DNA from: Rhea pennata
Lineage: Eukaryota; Chordata; Aves; Rheiformes; Rheidae
NCBI RefSeq assembly: GCF_028389875.1
Contig: NC_084665.1
Span: forward strand, 3,348,001-3,412,000
DNA: 64,000 bases
Reading direction: 5' to 3'
Shown here: positions 1-12,900 of the stretch, piece after piece
How the letters are laid out: each line of letters begins with the position of its first letter
Position numbering within the stretch: position 1 is the stretch's first letter
Made by a program: the position numbers and the translations under genes
The notes under the pieces: generated by a model
Databases searched by the model: none
What the model saw: the letters and a program-made list of their open reading frames with translations, nothing else
What the model was told of the DNA's origin: nothing

Positions 1-2139
1 AGACATAGTTGGGCAGTATCTCATATCAGCGTGTTTTATTAACTACAAATACTGTAGTCATCAGTGTCAAGAGATTCCCTGTGCTTTAACTGAGCTAGAG
101 AGAGCTGTTGATTGGATTGTGTTTGATCTAAGATGTCTGGAGATTACCTTTTTGGGGTCTGGCAGTCTCCTCTGACTTGTACTGGGGAAGGTACAGTTGG
201 GGATTAGCACGGTTAGTAATGTTTGGGAGACTACAGATCAAAGAGCTGAGAAGTCCTTTGGGGTAACTTCTCTTTGGGACATCTTCTCATGGTGCTTCTG
301 TGCTTGATCTGCACCACCTTTGTTAAAATCCACTCGTAGGCTGAATTTGTGGGCTGTTCTTTTCCAAATCCCTCAGGAAGGACCAAAGGAAAATGGGTCA
401 AGCAGCCATAGCTCAGCAGAGGGATGGTTAGATGTGTCCAATGACATATGGCAAAGTGTCATTTGAGGAGGAGCGGTCTTGTACTCTGTACATGGCTGCA
501 GAAGATGCTCCATTCTCAGGTTTATGCCCAGTGCCTCCTGGGCACTGATGCCACTACTAATGCAGATATTCTGTGGAAGCAGCTACCAGGTAGGAAACGG
601 GCAAAAACACCTTCTCCCTGCTTTCTTGGTTGCTAGGGTAGCAGTGCTCAAGAGCTCTGCTGTGTTGATCTGTTTGTAGAGAGAAGCACCCGGGTTGTAT
701 CCTGCCGTAAGTACGTAGACCCGGGCTGGGAAGTGGCGGTGTGGTACAGTGAAGCCTGAGGGATGGCCAGATGCCTTTGAGAGAGGGGTGGCTCTTGTGT
801 CCGTCCTCCTCTTTTGCCCAAGCAGCAATGACGCTTGTCTCACCCTAGGGTGAGTTAGATGTGGGAGCTAAACCGAGAGGGCTGCAGTACTGCTGACAGC
901 AGCCCCCCTCGGCTTCGTCTGGGGCCCTGCAACCATTCAGCTGTCTTGGGAAGGTGGCGTGGAAAGACCGGGGGAGTCTCCTTGCACATCGGCAAGCAAA
1001 TGCGTGTGCTGAAACTCTGGCTTCGGCGTTTGGAAGCCTCCCTGGAGGAAGGAAAGAGAGGATGTCTGGTGTAGCTGTGTGTGTCCTGGGGAAGCTCTCT
1101 GCTGAAGAGTCTGTGTTAGTGTTACTTCCGCCCACGTTTCTGGGAGCTATATAGGTTCAGCAGTATGTCTGACACTTTCCAGAGACTGCCAAGCTCTGTT
1201 TGGTCTCGCTCTTAAGGCTAGAGAAATGGGAGGCTTCAAACAGAGTAACTTTGGGTAATTTAGCATCAACGGCTATGTGTCTTTGCTCATCCTTTCCAAT
1301 GTGGTGGACTAGTTCGCAGACTGAAGGTGCTCTCAGGGAAGGATTTTCCATTTGAGAATGAATTATTTTGAGAATCACTGTGACAAGTCAAGATTAGTTG
1401 ACCTACTCATCCCCTTATTGCGAGACACAACAACTTTGCCCTCTCTGTTCCTGCGGACAAGATGTTAAAAGCAGCTCAGGCTCACACAGATGTGTTGGAC
1501 AATGTCTGGGCAGTGTTTTATCTTAACTCTGCTCCAGCAATAGAGGATTCTTTTATTCAGATTTTTTGTGATTTAGAAGATGAAGTTCCTTTTGCAAAAG
1601 GGGTTTGGCTGCTTCAGTTGTTGAAGAACGGCCACGTGAAACCACTGTTAGAGGTGTCTAAAGCCGGAGTGTTAAAGAAGACATGGAGCCATGCTGGGAG
1701 GCAGTGAGGGAAAAGCTAAATGTGTACCTGTGCTCATCACAGGAGTGCTGTCTTTTCTGTGCACTGGCAGAAGTAACAGCCAGGGGAAGATCTGGCACGT
1801 GGTCATGTAAATTATGCATAAAAGAGGCTTAACAAAAGATTCTCATGGCCGATGGGAAGCTGCCGTTTTTTAAATGGTTTTAAGGGAGATTTGAGAAACG
1901 GCTGACTAGCAGGCATCAAGCTGACTTCTGTAGCAGAAGCTAAAGAGCAGAGGTAGTGGAGCGTACGGCTAGATGGGATGTTAGATGTTGGGGGGGGGCC
2001 CTTTGGTGAAAAGAAGGCCTGCCTTTCAGGTCCTGCCTCTCCAATATTTTATAGTTGCTGAAGCATAAGGACTGTGGGATCTAATTTATATGGTGCTCAG
2101 ATTTCCAGAAGGCTTTCAGCAGTGTTTCCCAGCAGAGCT

Positions 2140-2176
<37 letters not shown>

Positions 2177-2689
2177 TGCCATACTGCAAAGGGGAAAGTC
2201 CTTACAAGGATAAATAATTCATTAAATAAATAGCAGGAATGCATGGCCAGTTCTCATGGTGTGAAGCACACCAGTGGAAATCTGGAAGGGTCTGTGCTCA
2301 GGTGCCTGCTCAGTATATTTCTAAACAGAAAAATTACTTCTTGGAGACGATTGATGTAAAATTGAAGAACTACATATATACATTCTCGCTCTTGGCAGAG
2401 CTTCAGCTGCATGAGTTTTTAGGAAAAGTTTGTGATGCTGTGCTGAAGACTTGGATGTAGCTTAGATTTGTATTTAAGGAATGCAAGAGGAACTGTACAG
2501 TCTTATTTTTTTATTTCTGGCTTGAGAGTGTTAAGAGCCTGATGTGTTTTTTTTCTTGGTAAAATATTGGTCTGGAGCCCTTGAAACTTTGCAGAGATCA
2601 GCACAAGTGTTTAAAGTTGGTATATTCCTTCATCTCTTTTCTTTCCCTGAAGTGCTGGGTGATATTTGACTTCTTCCTTTTCCTTAAAG
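1..2689 (+). other. PACS intron 1 (part), no gene seen
   Basis: Unique-looking AT-balanced sequence with a 29-base A tract at 2144-2172. The open frames are short (under 100 codons) and show no family resemblance. Confidence 0.55.
2144..2172. repeat. A29 homopolymer
   Basis: Uninterrupted run of A. No obvious retroposed gene lies directly 5' of it. Confidence 0.95.
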
Positions 2690-3911
2690 AGGAACATCAA
2701 TACTGAATGCTGAGGAACCTGATAGCCCTGTTTGCTGAGCTGAAGGGAGACCATCAGATATTGTTTATCTCAGCTTTAGTAGGGCTTTCAACACTGTCTC
2801 CGATAACATCTTCATAGACAAGTTGATGAAGCGTGGGTGAGGTACATGGTCAGTGAGGCGGACTGAAAGCTAGTCTGAACTGCCAGGCTCGGAGGGTTGT
2901 GATCAGTGGCACAAAGTCCAGCTGGTGACTGGACTAGTGGTGTACCACAGAGGTCAGTTCTGGGCCACTGCTGTTTAACATCTTCATTAATGACCTGGAT
3001 GATGGGACTGGATGCACCTTTAGCAAGCTAGCACCTGGCACAAAACTGTGAGGAGTGGCTGATACATCAGGGGGCTGTGCTGCCATTCAGAAGGCCTTGA
3101 AAGCTTGGAGAGAGGGGTGGCGGGAGAACCTCGTGAAGTTCATTTCACAGAGGGAAGTGCAGAGCCCTGCACCTGGTCAGGAATAACTCCATTCACCAGT
3201 ACAGGCTGTGGGCCAACCACCTGGAGAACAGCTCTTCAGGGAAAAACCTGGGGTGTCCCGGTGAGCAACAAGCTGACTGCGAGCCAGCAATGCTCCATGG
3301 CCAAGAAGGCCAACAATATCTTGGGCTGCATTAGGAAGAACATTGCCAGCAGGCTGAGGGAGGTGATCCTTACCTTCTACTCAGCTCTGGTGAGGCCACA
3401 TCTGGAGGACTGTGTCCAGATCTGGGCTCCCCAGTAGAAGAAAGACATGAATTTTACTGGAGCGAGTCCAGCGAAAGGCCACAAAGATGACGAGAGACTG
3501 GAGGGGAATTATGGGGAATGGCTGGGAGAACTGGGACTCTTCAGTCTGAAGAAGGGAAGGCTCCAGGGGGGATCTTATCAATGTGTATAAATATCTGCAG
3601 GGAGGGAGTAAAGAGGATGGAGCCAGACTCTTCCCAGTGGTGCCCAGTGACAAGATGAGAAGTAATGGGCACACTCTGAAATATGGGAGATCCCACTTGA
3701 ACACAGGAAAGCACTTCTTCGCTGCAAAGATGACAGAGCACTGAAACAGGCTGCCCAGAGAGGTTGTAGAGTCACCATCCTTGGAGATACTCCAAAGCTG
3801 TCTGGATACAGTCCTGGAAAACCTGCTCTAGGTGATGCTACCTAGGCAGGGTGTTGGACCAGATGACCTCCAGAAGCCCCTTTCATCCTCAACTGTTCTG
3901 TGATTCTGTGA
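2690..3911 (+). mobile_element. CR1 LINE, 3' part (old, degraded)
   Basis: Begins in the reverse transcriptase region (a segment reading as FSRAFNTVS, CR1 RT motif A, near 2775). It runs through the C-terminal RT region and the 3' UTR to a tail at about 3896-3911 with two attctgtg-like units. Many stops and indels break the frame. It lies inside PACS intron 1, in sense orientation. Confidence 0.85.
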
Positions 3912-6900
3912 AATTATCAAATGTGGTTGAAAAAATATGGTTCAATCAGATGCTAATAGAAGCCACGGTGTGATGCTCTCAGGCATTTGGAGACAAGTGG
4001 TTGAATTTAGTGTGGCAATGATCTGAACCAGCGGCAAGTTTTGATGAGCTTTGTTACTTTATATTCATGTCATATGTAGCAGCGCAGTGGCAAGCTTTTT
4101 ATTTTATTTTATTTTTATTTTTTTGTACATGTGCTCGTAAGTCCTCAGTTACTTGGCTGTTCAGACACGTTTGTGGGTAAGGTCTGCCTGCACAAATATC
4201 CAGGCAATTCACAGAGAGGCTCTGAGCACCTGGGACGTGGGGAAGGGCAACATCCTGGTGTCTGCCAGAGGACTCACAGAGGTGCGTGAGCGCTACTGGG
4301 CCTCTCCTTCTCTGACCTCTATACGTGGAGATGTGCATGAACAGAATTGGTTTAAAAGTCTGTGTGGAAACCTAGATATCTGTTTGTGCACAGAGCCCGG
4401 ATTGTATCAAACATTGCTAGCCATCCGATCTGTGTCTTTGTGCTGCAGTATACCAAGCCGGTAGCCGGGCTCGGGTGAGCCTCTGGTTGTCCTGTGGTAG
4501 AGTTGCTGGTCCTGGGAAGTGCTGGCTGCTTGCCCTCCTGCTCTTGAGGAGCCGCTTGCTGGCTTATTGCAATTCAGGGGCAGTAGCTGAGACTTTTCTT
4601 CTCCTGCAAAAGTAGGTCAGGGAAATCTGCCTGCCAGGAAAGTTGGGAGGAGAAACAGGGATTTGATGAAGGTGATAGCGGCCCCAGCATACTCCATCTC
4701 CTTCTGTTTCTATTGAAGAGATTCGTGTTTTGAATGTGAATCGTAAGGTCTGCTATAGAAATGCCAGTTTCTGCTAGAGTAGCACTTGATCACCTGAGCT
4801 GCAGATCCAAAATGAGACCTTTGGCTGCGACTTCTGCATCTCCCTTTGCCTCTCCATGCCCTGCTTTCTTGTTGAGGTATGCTCAGGAGCTGCTAACTTG
4901 CACAGTGTGATGGAAGGATGAGGTGAATGCTCCAAACTGTAGTGACTCATTAAAGTAGCAAAAAGGAAGAGGTGAGTGCAAAGAGCTGTGTTTTGGTTAG
5001 TTGTGTTTTTGCTGCGGGAGAGGGGGTTGCTGTCACACCCCTTCCACTACAGCAGCGGAAGGGCAATGCAGTCAGCCAAGGAAGTGGTGTTCTCCTGCTG
5101 GGGCACTGCTGGTACAGGTGCAGGCCATGCTCGCTGGGAGCTGAGAGTTCCTGTCCAGCTTCTGGCAGCCTGGCTGGCTTGAGTAGTTCTTGTCTACATC
5201 TCACATGCTCTTAATAGGCATGTTTTGAGACTGCTCCAAAAGGGTGTTGTTTCTTGTAGCCGAGAGCTCTTCAGAAATGGGAGGTTGCTGCTGCAGGACC
5301 CCACTGTGATGGGTGCTCTCATGGGAGGAACATTTGCCACTGCACCCTGGTCCGCGTTCCCCCTGCAAAGGCACAACCCAGGCAAGCTTGCAGTAGAAAT
5401 GGTTCACAGTGGAGGTTGGCCATGCTTACCAGATCCATCTTGCTTTCTTGGCTGTGTGTCACATGCTGGAGGCAGAGCAATGCCTGGTGAAGGGCTTTTG
5501 GACCTGCAGTCTGGTAATGGCAGGCAAAGAGTTGCGCTTTGCTGTGGGCACACTTGCATTTACATGTGCTCTATTTGCACACTGCTACATGAAGCAGCAG
5601 CTTGCAGGATGCTCTTACTTTCACTTGCCACAGCTGAAAGTGAAGTGTGGACGTAAACAAGGGTGGAGGGCTATGCTACTGGCCGGCACAGCAGCTTGCA
5701 GTCTGCAGAAGATGTTGGAGTAGTGACTGCAGGAGGGAAGTGTGGCATAGTAGCCTGGCTGAGACTTTACTACTGTAGAGTCGGGTTTCTTGAGAGCTTT
5801 ATGGAATTGCAGGGTATGGATTGACACGTCCTGGCAGTCAGCAGTGTGTTCTACTGTCAGCTTGAACTGTACCCCAGATTCCTGTTTGACCATAAAATCA
5901 TTTTCCTGTTAAGAATGACTCTCTACTTGCAGCAGATGAGTGCATAGATAAGGCCGGATAGAGGAAAAACGTTGTGAACTAACTGCGGCACCTTCTGCAA
6001 TAGGTAGATCTGTCCTTGCATTGCTCAGGGCAGACTGTTTAGATGGCTCTAACCTGTCCCTTCCCCCTTGCACACGTGCACAGGTGGCAGCCAGATGGGT
6101 GCCAGGCTTTCTAGCTGCCTTAAATGTGGTAGAAATGTATTCAAAATTGCTGCTTCCAACAGGTTCAAGATGACAGTAGAACACACTGCTGACTGTCTAC
6201 TTCCCAAATACAAAAGCCAGTTTGGTTTACATTAGCGAGGCAGGTCAGGTTTTCCTGAACCTCAACAGCTTAATGATGATCTCTGTGTATAGAATTGACT
6301 TCGGGTGAACCGAGCAGGAGTTTTTCATGCGACCGATTTTTAGCCAAGGGATGACCCAGTAATTAGGCTTTGAATAACATGAGTAACATGTGCCAAAAAG
6401 ACAGCCTTCCTCTCATGCTCTGCCAACACTTTGGGACCAAAGTCCACACTGAGACCAAATCTACCACCTGTGAGTGTCTTAAGATGCTGGACTCAGTTGG
6501 AGGTACAGTTTTAACACCAAGTGCCTCACGAGTTTGTCATGAAGGCATATCCCAGGGAGAGGAGTTTCCATCAGGAAAAGCACCAAGCCTTATGCCAAAG
6601 AAATTGGCCCACAAAGAGGATCTCACTTGGACATAAACAGTGTGTCTTCACGTTCTGTTTTGCTAATTACTTTTGGCAAGGTGGCTTCACCTGTGACTTC
6701 TGCTAATGCAAAGGCCCTCAAGCCTCTTTGATAGAGTCCAAGATGGGGATGCTGCTAATTGCAGTCCTCAGAGGCTTGAATGGTAGTTGGATCCCTTATT
6801 CCTTTTGGTGGTGAGAAGAGACGCACAAGCTGTCAGATGACATAAACTTCCTCTCTCCAAAATGGGTCAGAGCTGGAGTACAAAGTGCTCCTAGTAATGT

Positions 6901-9900
6901 TGCTACCAGCAGCAGACTCCCTGGAGTTTTGCTGCAGCCTTTTTTTTTTTTTTTCACTTTCTGGAGCATCTCAGCTATATGGAAAGAGCTTTAAGTACTT
7001 TCTTGCAAAAGCAGATTGAAGTCAGTAATCTGTCTCTGGGGAGTCCTTTGATGCTTGCCTATAGTGAAGTGGTTTTAAGTAGGATGGGCTCAGGGTGATC
7101 TCCAAAGAAAAATGTACCCAATGACATGCAAGCTCCCTCTAGCCTTTCCTTCTGAGAACCCATAAAGGTTATAATTATTCAGCATATTCATTTCTAACTT
7201 CCTGTTTTAAAAGTGAAAGAATGATTCATTTCATGTTTACAAAATTGAAAACTCAATTAATCTGCTTCTGTATAGGAATGCCAGTTCAGTTAAAATCTCC
7301 AAAGTCAGTCTTGTAAAACTGGTTCAGTGAAACTACTTTAGATGCACTGGATTATAAGAACATTCATTTAAACACATTTTGCCTAGAAAGCCAAGCTTAT
7401 TACTTCTGATTAGTCAAAAAGGGATTCTGATGCCTTTCAAGAGTCTGGAGCTAGCAGATCTTATCTTGCCTACCTTCCCCTTTTACTTGGAGATTCAACT
7501 TTCTGCTTTTTCAAGCTCCCCCTTGGTTTCCTCAAGTGTGCAAGTTGCCACTGAACCAAAGTGTTTCATTTTGGTTGGCTCACAGTATTCTCTCTGTATA
7601 CCCCAGGCAGGAAATGGCTGTCAAGGCTGGGGTTAGCACTCGGCTAACTCTGGTTCCAGATGTCAGTTTGGTGAGTTCTCGCTGCTCGTCTGCTTCAATT
7701 CTTTAAAGTTATGAAGCATTTTTACTGCAAAAATTTCAAATTGGAGAAAATTGATTTTTTTTTATTAGCTGTATAGTAGGTCTGGTTGTTATAATTTCAG
7801 TGTACTTTTTATTTAGGTATACCTCTCTTTCTGAAGATTTGAATAGACTATGGCAATTTTTGTGTCCATGCTTGCTTGGCGCTTATGCTCTTGAGAAAGG
7901 CTGTTACAGAGGAGATTAAATAAAGAGTTTTTTGTGGACATTCTTGCTGCACTGAGGTTCAAGTTTCACAAAACTCAAAGGGAGGCCCAAGACTGCTGAA
8001 GGATGAGGTTCTTGGCCCAGATGAATAGCTACCATTGCACAGGCTCCACAAAGTACACCTACCCAAAAACCAAGCTGTGCATCTGTGACTAGAGAATATA
8101 GCCTGGAATCTGGGCAGGACAACATGCACTTTATTAGCATGATCTGTGGTCTTGGCCTGGAGGACGGTGACCTGCAAGCTGCAGGCCCTGGGGAGGGGAT
8201 TTTCAAGGGTAGGTGCTGTGCTACCGGGACTTGCTGCCTGGCTCTAGTTCGTCCTTGACTTCCCAGGAAGTAGCAACAGTGCCAACAGTGGTCTGGCTCT
8301 TGCCTCTTTCTTTCTTTCTTTCTTTCGATTTTCTTTCTTTCGATTGTGCTGTTCTTCTGCTCCCATCCTATCTTCTCTGTTACCTTCCATCTCCTCTGAT
8401 GTCGGAGATCATGGATGGATACTACATAGGAACCCCTTTGACCTTGAACATGACTTGGGTCGCTTGGGGTCTGAGACACACTTGGATACGGCTGCAGGCA
8501 AATGAAAGAAAAGGAGCCCCGGAAAGGCTCACAGACACCCCGTACCAGGCAGCTTTGATTTCTGCGTGCAGAGTTACTCGGTTTTGACTAGGCCGTGATC
8601 AGATGAATGTTTGTGATTTGTGACAGTGCTGGAAAGCTAGCTGCTTCTCAGCAGATAGCTGCTGTCCCGTGGCTCAGACATGCCTTGGCCTTGTGCTGTG
8701 ACCACTTTGGCTGTTGCAACGTAAAGGGCAGCAGAGTTGTGTATGTGCTAGGTGGAGGCAGGGTTTCTCCAGTGGGGTCCGATTTAAACAAGGCAAAGCA
8801 AAACTGGCTGTGCTGCAGGACCATGAAGACCCATCCTGCTCTCTGTGGAGCTGCTAGTCACATCTGGTCCTTCCCTTTAAAACAGATATCTGTAGGTGCA
8901 CCCAGAGGACCTCAGCAACATTTGTTCCTTGGAGAGGACCAAACTATTCTGCTGTTCTGTGAATGTGTCAGAGCACAGGATGCTCTTAACAGAGCTAGCC
9001 CCAGTGATACTGCAAAGTGGTTCTTCCAGACTGCATTGCCAGGTTTGAAGTCGATAAGAGGTTCACTTAAGACTGAAGGGGACTACTGTATGTCATGACA
9101 TAGGTGTAGGGTGTGCTGCAGTGGCTGAGCGCCTGTTGGCAGGGGGGCTGACAGGGCCTAGCTTCTTTTCCTCCTTCAGGACATACTGGGAATCTTGGAG
9201 GCACTAACCTGCTGCTCCAGTGCAGGAGTCAGGCTCAGATATCCCATATCTGTACTGCCAACGTAAAGCCACGTTCTCTTGTTCCACGTTGGTCCAGAGA
9301 GCAGCTCTGAGTGTCCTCTGGCTGGCAGCAGATAGGACTGCTACAGCCGGGCTTGGCATCTCCTGTCCTGCTGCTGTTGGAGATGTGGCTCATTTGTAAG
9401 GCTAAGTGCCCTGAGCATGTCTGATGGTGCTTGGGTCTATACAGCTTCCAGAAGTCTGGATAACTGCTAGGGCTCTGCATGATCTCAATCTTCATCTCCC
9501 CTTGCATCAGCCTCTGTGCCTACATCCCCTGCATTACGTGGGGGCTGATCCTGCCTCCTGCCACTCAGGATGTGGAGATGGTGACGGGTGCCAAATCTCT
9601 CTTCCACCTTTTATATCTAGTGTGAAGGAAGAGTAAGGCAATTGCACCCAAAGAACCAGGCTAACAAAAGGCTTTGGGCTTTTTCACTTTCAGCCTTCCT
9701 GGGAAAACAGCTTCCTCTGCTTCCTTTCAATCCCCAGCGATCCCGACCGGGGAAGAGCTTCAGCTCTCCCCCTTGAACTGGCAGGCTGTTTACAGCTGCA
9801 AACTGAGCAGCAGGCCCCTGGGTTGGGCAAAGCAACTTGCACTTCTGAGTCCCCCTGAGGATGCCTCCTTGATGAGCAGCTTTTTGCTAGGGGAGCAGAA

Positions 9901-12900
9901 GGATGCCTGCCTGCTCCTTGAGAGGGCTCTGCCCTCTGGTAGCGAGGGTGAGTATAACATGCTCCTGACACACGTGTGACCATTTTGGGGCCTTGGCCTT
10001 TCCGTGCTTGGGTTCTGTTCTTCTTTCTGCATATTGTTGTGTGAGCCCTTAATAATTTGGTGTAGTTTCATCTCTTGGGAGTTTTCTTCTTGGCTCCGGC
10101 ACTGAAGACGTTGTGGTCTAGCCAGGCTGCTCTGCTCCCTCTCCCTCCGGCCGTTGGAGTGGTTTGTCTGATGCCTTTACAGCGTTTCTTTTAGGGAGCT
10201 GCCAAATTTTTCAGAACTAGCTTTTTCCTTTGAGCGGTACGCCACTGGGAAGTCCAGGTCCAGGACTTTTAGTTCAGCTCCCCTCCCTTTGTTGTCTCTT
10301 GACTTTTGTCCTCTTAAAAGTTGTAAGTGGCTAGAATTTCACAGTCACTTGCAGTCATGTTGTTGTCTGCCCTTCTTAACCACTTCCTCTGGGCTGCAGC
10401 AAATCAGATTCAAAGTTGTCTGTCCCAGTTGTTTTCAAAACCTTTCAGTATTATTTTGGGCTGAGCTTGAACTAGCTTTATTTATTTTATAGCTTTCTTC
10501 TACAGTTTGATCAATGAACCAAAAAATCCACATTTTTGTCTGTTCTGCTTTGGTTGGCTGGTGCAGAGCTGCTTTTGGCTAGACCCAAGGCATATGCATT
10601 GCCATTTTTTTTTTCTAATGGGCCATGTAGAAGAACAAGGGACAGCTCACCTCAGGAACATTTAACTACCTCCTATATGAAATTCAGAGTACTTGGGAAG
10701 AAAACAAGGGCACTGCATCTGAACATACAGATTTGACACGGCCAACACATGCCCAGCTAAAGGATGTTGAGGAACACCTCTGTCATACCAGAGAGTTTTG
10801 TGTGCACCTATTGAGCAGGAAATTTATTGCCTCAGCCACAAATTCCCATGAGTTTGTGGGAAGAATTGTATGATAAAGCATCCGTCCCTTGGTTTCTAGA
10901 ATTTTCCGATCTTGTGAATCTTGTGAACACTAGAAAACTTTGCTTTAAAGGGGATAAGTGGTTGGTAGGATACTGAATTTTTCATATCCAATGTGAATTT
11001 AAATAGTCTCATCCAGGGTTTCTTTGGACAGCTGTGTGTGCGTGGTGTGGATATGGCTTGGATTGTAATGCAGGATGTGATGAGGAGGGATACCAAGTTA
11101 TTTATGGGTTCCCTTTCCTAGAAGATGTCTGTCACAATAGCCCCTGGCTCTGCTTGCAGCTTGATGATATGCTGGATGGACACAGTGATCATGCTGGACA
11201 TCCTTGCAAAGGATGGTCTCTTCCCTTGGGACAGTGGCTGGGACAGCACCTCCAGATCCGGTGAGTGTCATCTGCTTAGTTGATCTGCTGCTTGCTGGAG
11301 CTCCTGGGGCCCAACCAGCCTGCGAGTAACCATCTGAGACCACTGAGCCTGAGCCAAAGCCACATCTGAGAGCCAGGGCTGTGTCTGGCAGGCCTGGCTA
11401 CCTGCTGGGAAATCTTGTGGGAGAAGCTCAATGGGAAACTGCCCTTGCTCTGGCCCACTGGAGTCCAAGCTGCTCCCTGGATGTAGCCTCTCTGCTTCTG
11501 CAGCTGGTCTCCTAAACATCTGCTCCTGGAGAGCCTGGGGCTAGGGGGGTAGACCTGAGCACAACAAACTGTTCTGTTCCTGGGGTTTTCTGCTAAATAC
11601 CATAATGGTACTCAGCTAGGGATCCAGCTTGTGCCATAGTGCCATGTACTTTCTTCTTGCTTCTGCTCCAGCTGCATATGGCATCTCAGCCTCAGAAAAG
11701 CACATGAGATCAGGTAGAAACAGCCCAGCAGCCTTAGATTGCGGTGATGTGGCAAGATGGGCATCTCTGCCAGGAGGCAGTATTTCTGTAGCTGTTTGAT
11801 GAAGAGAAGCAGTGCACGCTAGAGCGTATGCAGGCATCTCTGTGCTAAAAAACAAGCCACCCTCTCCATGAGGCCGGGTGGGTCATGTACTGGGTGAGAT
11901 GGCTCTTGGGTGCCGTTGTGGTGGATGCTAACGGTACTAGGTTAGAGTGGCTGAAAGGCTCTTTCTGAGCAGACCTCAAGATTTCCATCCTCTTTGATTT
12001 CTCGCGTGCTTTTGATACTGAATACACCAAGTGATTGGTTTCACTTGACTTTAACAACCGTTCTTTCATAGCTGCCCCGCTTTTCAGGCAAGGGCCCTTG
12101 CACCATCCATGCAGTGGAAAGCACAGTGGCCTTACTGGTCTAGGCTTGGTGTATCAAAGAGGTTAAAAATCTGTTGAGAACCTCCATGGAGTAGTGATCC
12201 TGGTTCGCTTTTGCTGCCTCCTGGGAAGTAGTCCACGGACACCCAGAGGTCTGAGGTGGGGGATGAAAAACAGTGCTCTCAGCAATGCTGCTGTATGAAG
12301 TTTAATACAGGTTGGTAGAAAATTTCAGACTATTTTAAAGGAAAATATTTAAAACAAGCCTAGTGGGGAAAGTTCTGAAGAGAGGCTAAATACATCTATG
12401 AAGACAACACAGCAACTTTGTTAAAATAGGAATGTTTTTGCCCTGTCCTGTTCTTGGAGATGCTAATATTAGCCTGTGATGCTTTGGCAGGGCATTTTTG
12501 TGTTGCTGACTTTTTCTAGCACAGAGCAGCATGACCAGACTGTAAAATGACCTTAGGAGGTGCCAAGTTTGTAGCTGATTTGGATCTGATTGCATGTTTA
12601 AAAGAGAAGAATTTTGTTGTGAAACATGCTGTTCCCAGGGGTATTGTGGTCTTTCCCCTTAGCTTTGGAACATATTAGGCATCTTCATTTAATGGTTACG
12701 GAAGCTGCATGTGCAGAAGGCTGAAACTTGTCTCGGTAAGCGGTGGTACTTGCAGGACCAGTTTCTGCTGGTTCATGTGCTCTGTCAGGCAAAGCTTTAT
12801 ATTAATTCCTGCTCGGGAGAAAAAGGGGACTTCAACCTCATTAGGAAGGAGTGGCAGGAATAGCCTTGCCAACGCTGACACGCTGCAGTGGGCTGTTCCC

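Noticed and set aside
8607-9098. 163-codon open frame in PACS intron 1
   Set aside because: No recognisable domain, no splice-flanked context and no codon pattern; length is within chance for this stretch.
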